From RUG12461 sp045661345 (GTDB taxonomy: Bacteria > Bacillota > Clostridia > Lachnospirales > Lachnospiraceae), in contig JAZRFM010000013.1 in NCBI GenBank assembly GCA_045661345.1, positions 5,019 to 69,018 of the forward strand: DNA of 64,000 nucleotides, given 5' to 3'. Both the position numbers and the translations under genes were made by a program. The notes under the pieces are model-generated. The model saw only the letters and a list, made by a program, of their open reading frames with translations, was not told the origin of the DNA and searched no databases. Below, one piece after another: positions 1-6,788 of this stretch (position 1 is its first letter; each line of letters starts with the position of its first letter).

Positions 1-576
1 CACATAACCGCAGCAATTAACGATCTTTGTCCCGTCTGCATGAACACGCTCTCTGACAAAATGTCCGTATTCCTTATGGACATGTCCGTGCAGATGATAT
101 TTCGGATGATACCGCCTGATCAGCTCATTAAAGCCCGCAAACCCCTGATGCGCAACATCCTCCAGATCTCCGTATCCCTTCGCCGGGGCGTGAGTGATCA
201 GGATATCAAAGCCCCTCGTCATCTCCGCAGTAGGCCGGATCTTCCGGATACGGGTCGCCATCTGGCGTTCCGTGTACATATCAATCCCGTCCCGGTACCG
301 CATACTGCCGCCAAGCCCCATAATCCGCAGTCCGTGAAAATTAAAGATCCTGTCCTCGATACACACGCACCCCTCCGGTGTATGCCCGGTGTATCCCTCA
401 TCATGATTGCCCCTGACATACAGGAGCTCCGCATTCAGCATGGTGCGCAAAAACTCCAGATAATGCGTATGCAGATCCCCGCAGGAAAGGATCAGATCAA
501 TCTCCCCCAGACGATCCCTGTCAAAGTAATCCCATAATGCCTTTTCTTCATGATCCGCGACTGCCAGAATCCGCAT
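1..576 (-). CDS. Calcineurin-like metallophosphoesterase (partial, runs off left edge)
   Basis: The minus strand is open without a stop from an ATG at 576 to the window edge (192 codons). It carries the metallophosphoesterase signature blocks in order: SCGDLHTHYLE, VRGNHDEG, ITHAPAKG and LHGHVHKEYG, which supply the Asp/Asn/His ligands of the dinuclear metal site. The N-terminal block reads AVADHEE, a slightly altered form of the usual D-x-H. A GGGGGA ribosome binding site lies 7 nt upstream of the ATG. It follows the BMP-family gene by 36 nt and is probably the last visible gene of the nifS-thiI operon. Substrate is unknown; the YfcE/MJ0936-type phosphodiesterase family is the closest recognisable group. 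The C-terminus is outside the window. Confidence 0.88.
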   Translation of the reverse strand, partial: MRILAVADHEEKALWDYFDRDRLGEIDLILSCGDLHTHYLEFLRTMLNAELLYVRGNHDEGYTGHTPEGCVCIEDRIFNFHGLRIMGLGGSMRYRDGIDMYTERQMATRIRKIRPTAEMTRGFDILITHAPAKGYGDLEDVAHQGFAGFNELIRRYHPKYHLHGHVHKEYGHFVRERVHADGTKIVNCCGYV

Positions 577-612
577 TGCATCCCCCGTTGGCATTGTTTT
601 CCGATCTCTCTG

Positions 613-2607
613 TTACGACGCAGTTCCCCCGGACAGATCCAGTCCGCTGATCCGTACCGCGTTTTTCCCCGCATCCGTCAGTTTCTCCGCCGGCGGCACT
701 TCGCCCGTCACATTGTCGTTCAGCCAGTTCATGGTGATCATTTCTTCATTCGTCAGCGGTCCCGCATCGATGGCATGCATCACACCTTCCCTGCTCCTTA
801 ATTCCCCGTCAAAAGGATGAAAGGTGTTGTTGATCAGTGCCCGCCGGTAGATGTCGATCATTTTCTGCGAATAATAGGAAAGATTCTGGGACAGGATCAC
901 GTCGATCACGCCGGATGACATGCCCCACCAGTAGTTGAGCGTCGTGCCGGCCTTCGGTGCATCCTCCTTGTCATAGCTGCCGTTCAGGATGCTGCGCACA
1001 ATCAGCTCGTAATATCTTCCCCAATCCCAGACAGGCATCGCCAGATTGTGTACCCCGTTATCCTCATCAATCCGGTAAAGACCATAGTCACGTGATTTCG
1101 CGGAGGGCTTGATGAGATCCGGTCCGGAAATCATCCGGGCGCCTTTTGACGTCAGTTCTTCCTTCCAGTCCCCATCCTTCAGCGATGTCCAGGTCACAAA
1201 AACCTCCGCCTTCGGATCCGCCATGGCGGCGCCGATTGCAAAGGCGTTGATTCTGGATATCGCCCCGAAGATGGGGTAATCCGCCACATAACCGATCTTG
1301 TGGTTCTCCGATAAAGACCCTGCCAGCACACCCATCAGAAATTTCGCCTCGTGCATCCTGCCGTAATAGGTGCGTACCGCCCCGTGAGACAGATTGATGG
1401 AGCAGTTCATAAACCGCACCTGCGGAAAATGGACGGCTGCCCGCATCGTCTCCTCGATCTGCGTGGGAGAGGTGGTGAAAATGAGCTCCGCACCGCCCTC
1501 CACGGCTTTGTCGATGGCGTCACGGATCTCGGCTTCCTCCAGACAATGCGGCACCGCTTCCGTGACTACCACGCCCTCATACAGCTCCTGCAGATGGTTT
1601 CTCCCCAGTTCATGTCCGTAAAACCAGCTGGACTCCTCCGGGGAGGTTTCATACAGGAAAACCGCCTTCAGAGGCTTTTTTTCGGAATAGAGCTTCGGTG
1701 TAATCAGGTTGGACAGCATCGTCCCCCCCTCTTTCACATGGGGGGTTACCTGGATCTGCAGTGCATTCTCATTGGATTGAATTTCAAACTCCGTCCGGAG
1801 TTTTTCGATCCGCTTCTCCACCAACTCCTTCCCGGCCGTCAGAGGATCCTCCCTGTAGTAATAGGAAAGGTAGACCAGAAAGGCTTCCGAGGGTGTCAGC
1901 TTCTGCTTCTCTCCGTATCTGGCATTGTAGGCATCCGAAAAAACAGCAAAGGCGTAGGAGAGTTCCCTGACCAGATCTTCGTCCCATGGATTATTTAAAT
2001 CCTGATTTAAAAGTTCAGCCAATCGCTGATAACTTCCTTCTTTCGTAAAGATGATCTCATAAAGAGGCGCACAGCGGAAGAACCGGTCAAATTCAAAGTA
2101 AGCGTTGACCAGCTCCTCATCTTCGTTTTTTGGCATCACGCGGGTGATGTCGGCAAGGATCATGGGCATCTTGAGGTATTTCAGCACAGAGACCCGTTTG
2201 TTTCCCTCCAGCACATAAAAGTTCCAGAGATATTCGTATACCTTCACCGCATCCCGGATTCCCTCCGTCTCCTGCGCGCCCAGCAGTGTCAGCCACTTGA
2301 GGGCAAACTCACTGTCATCATCCAGAATCGGCATGAAATTGCAGGCAAAGGCTTCCTGACGTCCCCTGGTTTTCGTCCCCACAACCTGTGAAAGGGAAAT
2401 CTCCATGATCCCGATGGGAACACCCACGTCGGAATTGCCGCCGGGGAAAAACTCTTCCAATGCCGGAAGATACGGATACTGTCCGTTCGCCACCGCTTTC
2501 CGGTATGCCTTTTCTCCCTGTTTCCTCGCCGCAGCATATTCTGTGCTACGGCCTTTTAATGATGGTATGATCTTCGGGCTGTCCGACAGATAATCATCCA
2601 TTGCCAT
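613..2607 (-). CDS. BMP-family (PnrA-like) substrate-binding domain protein with ParB-like N-terminus, no signal peptide
   Basis: This 664-residue protein has a C-terminal BMP/PnrA fold from about residue 313 to 600 (FTTSPTQIEETMRAA, VGVLAGSLSENHKIGYV-like blocks, YYELIVRSILNG), the family of purine-nucleoside binding lipoproteins. Unlike those, it begins MAMDDYLSDSPKII and has neither a signal peptide nor a lipobox, so it should be cytosolic. Residues about 63-150 resemble a ParB/Srx-type domain: GIMEISLSQVVGTKTRGR followed by FYVLEGNKRVSVLKYL, where EGNKR sits like the G-x-R-R box. The start at 2607 has AAAGGAG 7 nt upstream; the frame is open further upstream only inside thiI. It lies 11 nt after thiI. 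Family assignment of the BMP half is firm; the ParB-like reading and any sensory role are inference. Confidence 0.8.
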   Translation of the reverse strand: MAMDDYLSDSPKIIPSLKGRSTEYAAARKQGEKAYRKAVANGQYPYLPALEEFFPGGNSDVGVPIGIMEISLSQVVGTKTRGRQEAFACNFMPILDDDSEFALKWLTLLGAQETEGIRDAVKVYEYLWNFYVLEGNKRVSVLKYLKMPMILADITRVMPKNEDEELVNAYFEFDRFFRCAPLYEIIFTKEGSYQRLAELLNQDLNNPWDEDLVRELSYAFAVFSDAYNARYGEKQKLTPSEAFLVYLSYYYREDPLTAGKELVEKRIEKLRTEFEIQSNENALQIQVTPHVKEGGTMLSNLITPKLYSEKKPLKAVFLYETSPEESSWFYGHELGRNHLQELYEGVVVTEAVPHCLEEAEIRDAIDKAVEGGAELIFTTSPTQIEETMRAAVHFPQVRFMNCSINLSHGAVRTYYGRMHEAKFLMGVLAGSLSENHKIGYVADYPIFGAISRINAFAIGAAMADPKAEVFVTWTSLKDGDWKEELTSKGARMISGPDLIKPSAKSRDYGLYRIDEDNGVHNLAMPVWDWGRYYELIVRSILNGSYDKEDAPKAGTTLNYWWGMSSGVIDVILSQNLSYYSQKMIDIYRRALINNTFHPFDGELRSREGVMHAIDAGPLTNEEMITMNWLNDNVTGEVPPAEKLTDAGKNAVRISGLDLSGGTAS

Positions 2608-2618
2608 AAAACGCTCCT

Positions 2619-3797
2619 TTAAATCTCCACAATTTCCACTTCCGATAATGCCTTTTCCACCAGATCCTCCACAATCCCGGCCAGCTTCTGCTCCGACAGG
2701 AGGATCCGCTCCAGCCGGGGCTTCGTCACGGGGTGCTTCGCCACAAAGATTGTGCAGCAATCCTCGTAAGGCAGAATGGAGGTCTCATATGTCCCGATCT
2801 TTTCGGACAGATGCACGATATCCTGTTTGTCAAAGGCGATGAGCGGCCGGTACACGGGTAATGCCGCAGCATCATCCGTACAGAGCAGCGCCTGCATGGT
2901 CTGGCTTGCCACCTGGCCGATGGACTCCCCCGTGACCAGACCGAGGCACCCCTCCTCTTTCGCAAAATGCTCCGCGATCTGCATCATAAAACGCCGCATG
3001 ATAATGGTCAGTTCGTCATGGGGACAATGCTCGTAGATCGCCAGCTGAATGTCCGTAAAGTTCACGACAAAGAGCTTCATGGGGCCGGTATAGTCCGAAA
3101 TGATCTTCGCCAGGTCAATGACCTTCTGCTTCGCGCGGTCACTCGTATAGGGCGGTGCATGAAAGTAAACCGCCTCGATCTTCACACCCCGCTTTGCCGT
3201 CATGTATCCCGCCACGGGGCTGTCGATCCCGCCGGACAGCAGCAGCATGGCCTTCCCCGAAGTCCCTACCGGCATCCCGCAGGGACCTTCGATCTCCTGG
3301 GAATAGATGCTGATCTCGTTACGGATCTCCACATGAATCCGTACTGCGGGCTTATGCACATCCACATGGGTCTCCGGAAAGGCAGTAAGGATCCGTTCTC
3401 CGAGATCCGCGTTCACCTCCATTGACGGCTTCGGATAATTCTTTCTCGCGCGTCTGGTCTCCACCTTGAAGGTGAACTCCTTCTTTTCGTAAGTCTCCTC
3501 AATATGTGTGAGAACCGCACTGGCCAGCGCTTCAAAGCCCTCGTCCGGAATCACCTTCACCGGGCAGAAGCGGACGATGCCAAACACCCTCGAAAGCGCC
3601 TCCACTGCGCTGTCATAGTCGTAATCCCCCTCTGCTTCGACAAAGATCCGCCCGTCCGTTTTCCGCACATGAAACGTCCCCTCCACATCCTTCAATGCGA
3701 ACCGGACCTGATTCACCAGGGCGTCCTCAAAGAGATACCGGTTCTTTCCCTTGATCCCGATCTCTCCGTACTTGATTAAAAAGGATTGATTTCTCAT
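2619..3797 (-). CDS. thiI: tRNA 4-thiouridine synthase / thiamine sulfur carrier enzyme ThiI
   Basis: ThiI adenylates U8 of tRNA and transfers sulfur to form 4-thiouridine; in many bacteria it also feeds sulfur to thiazole synthesis. The 392-residue protein opens with FLIKYGEIGIKGKN, typical of the ferredoxin-like N-terminal domain, followed by a THUMP domain (to about residue 165) and a PP-loop ATPase domain with LLLSGGIDSPVAGYM. The catalytic-type cysteine lies in PYEDCCTIFVAKHP near residue 345. There is no C-terminal rhodanese domain, as in Bacillus-type ThiI, so persulfide must come directly from a cysteine desulfurase. That partner is the gene 12 nt upstream. Length and context agree with the nifZ-thiI pairing seen in Firmicutes. 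Confidence 0.96.
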   Translation of the reverse strand: MRNQSFLIKYGEIGIKGKNRYLFEDALVNQVRFALKDVEGTFHVRKTDGRIFVEAEGDYDYDSAVEALSRVFGIVRFCPVKVIPDEGFEALASAVLTHIEETYEKKEFTFKVETRRARKNYPKPSMEVNADLGERILTAFPETHVDVHKPAVRIHVEIRNEISIYSQEIEGPCGMPVGTSGKAMLLLSGGIDSPVAGYMTAKRGVKIEAVYFHAPPYTSDRAKQKVIDLAKIISDYTGPMKLFVVNFTDIQLAIYEHCPHDELTIIMRRFMMQIAEHFAKEEGCLGLVTGESIGQVASQTMQALLCTDDAAALPVYRPLIAFDKQDIVHLSEKIGTYETSILPYEDCCTIFVAKHPVTKPRLERILLSEQKLAGIVEDLVEKALSEVEIVEI

Positions 3798-3809
3798 ACT
3801 TCTGATCTC

Positions 3810-4967
3810 TTATTCTCTCGTATATTTTCGGAGCTTCGGCACGATCCTCTGCATCGCTCCGGTCGCAAGTGCCACTTCCTCCTCCGTCGTCTGTGCCGAA
3901 AAGCTGAACCGCACAGTGGAGGAAAGATATTCCGCAGGCAGCCCGATCGCTTGCAGCGTCTCGCTGACCGCCGGTTTATTGGACGAGCAGGCGGATCCCG
4001 CGGAAACAAAGACACCCTCCTCCTCCAGGGCATGCAGCAGCACCTCGCTCCGTACGCCCCGCACGCTCACACTGGCGATATAGGGGGATGCCGACTCTCC
4101 GGTCTGTCCGCCGTTGATCAGGATCCCCTCCAGTCCCTCCAGCCCCTGCAAAAGCTGTGTACGGAGCTGAGTGACCCGTGCGGCTTTTTTGACAAGCTCC
4201 CTGCAGCCTTCTTCGGCCGCTGCCGCAAGTCCTGCAATCCCGGGAACGTTTTCCGTCCCGGAGCGCATGCCCCCCTGCTGTCCGCCGCCGAGGATCTGCG
4301 CAAGCACCTTCGTCTTTTCCCGGATATAAAGGAACCCGACGCCTTTCGGCCCGTGAATCTTATGCCCGCTCACAGACAGCAGATCGATCCCCGTCTTTTC
4401 CGGCGAAAGCGGCAGCTTCCCATAAGACTGGATCGCGTCCACATGAAAAACCGCCCGGGGACTTTTCTCCCGCAGGATCCCGGCCGCCTCTTCCACCGGC
4501 TCCACGGTTCCGATCTCGTTATTCACATGCATCAGGGAAAGCAGCACGGTCTCCTCGTTCGCTGCCTCCCGGAGCGCCTTCAGAGACACCACCCCCGCGC
4601 TGTCCACGGGGAGAAAAACCACATCATACCCCTTTTTTGCCAGGGCCTTCATGGGGTTTTTGACCGCGGGATGCTCGATCCCGGAGGTCAGGATGCGCTT
4701 TCCCGCTCTCCTGTTTGCCTCCACGCTGCCAAAGATCGCCAGATTATTCGATTCCGTCCCGCCGGAGGTAAAAATGATCTCTTTTTCTTTTACCCGCAGG
4801 GTCCTTGCCACAGTCTCTCTGGCGGCCTTTACGATCTGTTCCGCCTCCATCCCCTTGCGGTGCATGGAGGAGGGATTGCCGTAAGTCTCTGTCATCGCCT
4901 GCGTTACCGCCTGCAGGACTTTTTCGCTGCATCTTGTCGTCGCAGCGTTATCCAGATATGCTTCCAT
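3810..4967 (-). CDS. Cysteine desulfurase (NifS/IscS type) paired with ThiI
   Basis: A PLP-dependent class V aminotransferase-fold enzyme that removes sulfur from cysteine as an enzyme persulfide. Visible landmarks are YLDNAATTRCSEKVL at the N-terminus, HVDAIQSYGKL, the PLP lysine in SGHKIHGPKGVGFLY, and the active-site cysteine in SAGSACSSNKPAVS. At 385 residues it is full length. It is the first gene of the operon that continues with thiI, which makes it the probable dedicated sulfur donor for tRNA thiolation rather than the general Fe-S cluster enzyme (no iscU or sufB homologue is nearby). ATG at 4967 is preceded by AAAGGAAAGGG. Symbol is left blank because nifS, nifZ and iscS are all used for this group. 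Confidence 0.95.
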   Translation of the reverse strand: MEAYLDNAATTRCSEKVLQAVTQAMTETYGNPSSMHRKGMEAEQIVKAARETVARTLRVKEKEIIFTSGGTESNNLAIFGSVEANRRAGKRILTSGIEHPAVKNPMKALAKKGYDVVFLPVDSAGVVSLKALREAANEETVLLSLMHVNNEIGTVEPVEEAAGILREKSPRAVFHVDAIQSYGKLPLSPEKTGIDLLSVSGHKIHGPKGVGFLYIREKTKVLAQILGGGQQGGMRSGTENVPGIAGLAAAAEEGCRELVKKAARVTQLRTQLLQGLEGLEGILINGGQTGESASPYIASVSVRGVRSEVLLHALEEEGVFVSAGSACSSNKPAVSETLQAIGLPAEYLSSTVRFSFSAQTTEEEVALATGAMQRIVPKLRKYTRE

Positions 4968-4997
4968 GATCCCTTTCCTTTTCGTTCCGTTCGCTCC

Positions 4998-5027
4998 ATG
5001 ATACCATATTACCCGCAGTTGCGTCTA
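4998..5027 (-). promoter_or_regulatory. Putative sigma-A promoter for the cysteine desulfurase-thiI operon
   Basis: On the minus strand TAGACG (5022-5027) is separated by 18 nt from TATCAT (4998-5003), about 30 nt upstream of the desulfurase start. Its -35 box overlaps that of the divergent prmA promoter, so the two could compete for polymerase. Confidence 0.45.
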
Positions 5028-5054
5028 TACACGGCAGTCTTTTGGCACTATAAT
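5026..5054 (+). promoter_or_regulatory. Putative sigma-A promoter for prmA-rsmE
   Basis: TATACA (5026-5031), a 17-nt spacer and a perfect TATAAT (5049-5054) precede prmA by 37 nt. A GGGAGG ribosome binding site (5079-5084) lies 7 nt before the ATG. Confidence 0.6.
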
Positions 5055-5091
5055 AGAGACAGGAAAAAAGGTTATCCCGGGAGGTATTCCG

Positions 5092-6048
5092 ATGAAATAC
5101 ATCAAGTTTTCCATTCTGACAACCACGGAGGCCGAGGACTTTGTCAGCGCCATGCTCTATGATCTCGGCGTGATGGGCGTGGAGATTGAAAACCATGTCC
5201 CGCTGACAAAGGAGGAACTGGCCGGGATGTTTGTGGACTTCCCGCCTGAGCTTTCACCGGATGACGGCAGCAGCGTCGTCAGCTTCTATGCCAAAGAGGG
5301 CATGGACACGGAAGCCTTCCTGCAGCAGATTTACGACGGTCTGGAGGAGCAGCGCCAGTTTGTCAATGTGGGACCGGGCACGGTGAAGATCGGAGAAACC
5401 GAAGATGCGGACTGGCTCAACAACTGGAAACAGTACTTTCACCCCTTCATGATTGAGGATATCTGTATCCGTCCGACCTGGGAGAAAGCCGATTCCCGAA
5501 CGCCCTGTAAAACAGAGATTGTGATTGACCCCGGCATCTCTTTCGGAACCGGGAAGCATGAGACTACGCAGCTGTGTATCCGGGCGCTGCGGAAATATCT
5601 GAAAGAGGGGAACCTGGTATTGGATGCGGGATTCGGCAGCGGTATCCTTTCCATCGTATCTCTGAAGCTCGGCGCGGCCGGCGTCGTGGGTACGGATATT
5701 GACGAGGCCTGCCTGACCTCCGTCAGGGAAAACTTTGCCGCCAATGCCCTTCCCGAGGAGAAGGGCACCTTCTACTGCGGCAATCTCATCGATGACGAAG
5801 GGCTGCAGAAGACCGTCGGTACCGGCTGTTTTGATATCGTCACGGCAAACATCCTGGCGGATGTGATCATCCCCCTGGCACCGGTTATTCCGGCACGCAT
5901 GAAGCCGGACGGGATTTTCATTGCCTCCGGCATTATCGACTTTAAGGAACAGGAAGTTACAGAAGCGCTCAAGGATGCAGGCTTCTCCGTCATTGAGACG
6001 ATGCACCTCGGCGAATGGGTGGGAATCATATGCAACAGGTCTTTGTAG
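5092..6048 (+). CDS. prmA: Ribosomal protein L11 methyltransferase PrmA
   Basis: PrmA trimethylates lysines and the N-terminus of ribosomal protein L11 using S-adenosylmethionine. The 318-residue protein has an N-terminal substrate-recognition region (residues about 1-100) and a class I methyltransferase domain with VIDPGISFGTGKHETTQLC, the SAM-binding VLDAGFGSGILSI loop and the catalytic-region VTANILADVIIPL. Length is normal for Firmicute PrmA. It overlaps rsmE by 19 nt, so the two are translationally linked. In many Firmicutes dnaJ-prmA-rsmE are adjacent; here dnaJ lies 6.5 kb away in the opposite orientation with a two-component block inserted between. Confidence 0.96.
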   Translation: MKYIKFSILTTTEAEDFVSAMLYDLGVMGVEIENHVPLTKEELAGMFVDFPPELSPDDGSSVVSFYAKEGMDTEAFLQQIYDGLEEQRQFVNVGPGTVKIGETEDADWLNNWKQYFHPFMIEDICIRPTWEKADSRTPCKTEIVIDPGISFGTGKHETTQLCIRALRKYLKEGNLVLDAGFGSGILSIVSLKLGAAGVVGTDIDEACLTSVRENFAANALPEEKGTFYCGNLIDDEGLQKTVGTGCFDIVTANILADVIIPLAPVIPARMKPDGIFIASGIIDFKEQEVTEALKDAGFSVIETMHLGEWVGIICNRSL

Positions 6049-6773
6049 AAGAATCGCAGGTCGGAAAAGAATATGTGACGATCACGGGATACGATGCGCA
6101 TCATCTGATCCATGTCGTGCGCTTAAAGATCGGGGAAAAGCTGCGGGTCAGTACCACCGGCGGCAGGAATTATCTGTGCAGGGTCGCGGAGATCGGCGAT
6201 TCCTTTCTGCAGGCGGATATCCTGTCCGACCTCATCAGCTCGGAGCTGCCTGCGACGGTGCTGCTGTTTCAGGCAATCCCAAAGGGCGAACGGATGGAGA
6301 CTGTCATCGAAAAAACCGTTGAGCTCGGCGTATCCGAGATCATCCCGGTATCCATGCAGTACTGTGTGGTGAAGCTGACTCCGGAAAAAGCCACTGCGAA
6401 GGTACGCCGGTGGCAGGCCATTGCGGAGAACGCGGCCCGACAGAGCAAACGCTCTGCACTGCCTGTGATTCGCGAGGTCTGTGACTTTTCGGATGCCTTG
6501 CAGGACTTTCTGCAATGTGATCTGGCGCTGTTGCCCTACGAAAACGAACGGGGCATGGAGGCAACCCAGGAAGCGCTGGCAGAGATCCGTCCGGGGCAGA
6601 CCATCGGGATCATGATCGGACCGGAGGGGGGCTTTTCCCTGGAGGAGGTGGAAGCCGTCGAGCATAAGGCCCGGTGCCTGTCCCTCGGAAAGAGGATCTT
6701 AAGAACAGACACCGCGGCAATTACCGCGATGTCTCTGGTGATGCTGGCACTGGAAATACACAGCGGCCGCTGA
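6030..6773 (+). CDS. rsmE: 16S rRNA m3U1498 methyltransferase RsmE
   Basis: RsmE is a SPOUT-superfamily enzyme that methylates N3 of U1498 in helix 44 of 16S rRNA. The protein shows the N-terminal PUA-like part (YDAHHLIHVVRLKIGEKL) and the trefoil-knot SAM site GPEGGFSLEEVEAV with SLGKRILRTDTAAI near the C-terminus. The start at 6030 (MQQVFVEES, 247 residues) was preferred to the in-frame ATG at 6015 because GGGTGGG precedes it and the length fits the family. Its stop codon lies inside the hairpin of the downstream terminator. Confidence 0.95.
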   Translation: MQQVFVEESQVGKEYVTITGYDAHHLIHVVRLKIGEKLRVSTTGGRNYLCRVAEIGDSFLQADILSDLISSELPATVLLFQAIPKGERMETVIEKTVELGVSEIIPVSMQYCVVKLTPEKATAKVRRWQAIAENAARQSKRSALPVIREVCDFSDALQDFLQCDLALLPYENERGMEATQEALAEIRPGQTIGIMIGPEGGFSLEEVEAVEHKARCLSLGKRILRTDTAAITAMSLVMLALEIHSGR

Positions 6774-6788
6774 CCGGCCGCTTTTTTT
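6762..6788 (+). terminator. Rho-independent terminator after prmA-rsmE
   Basis: AGCGGCC (6762-6768) pairs perfectly with GGCCGCT (6776-6782) over a 7-nt loop and is followed by seven T residues. The U tract overlaps the convergent histidine kinase gene end, so a minus-strand function is less clear. Confidence 0.85.

Noticed and set aside
3786..5162. 458-codon plus-strand frame opposite the cysteine desulfurase
   Set aside because: Mirror frame that also runs through the prmA promoter and into prmA in another frame.
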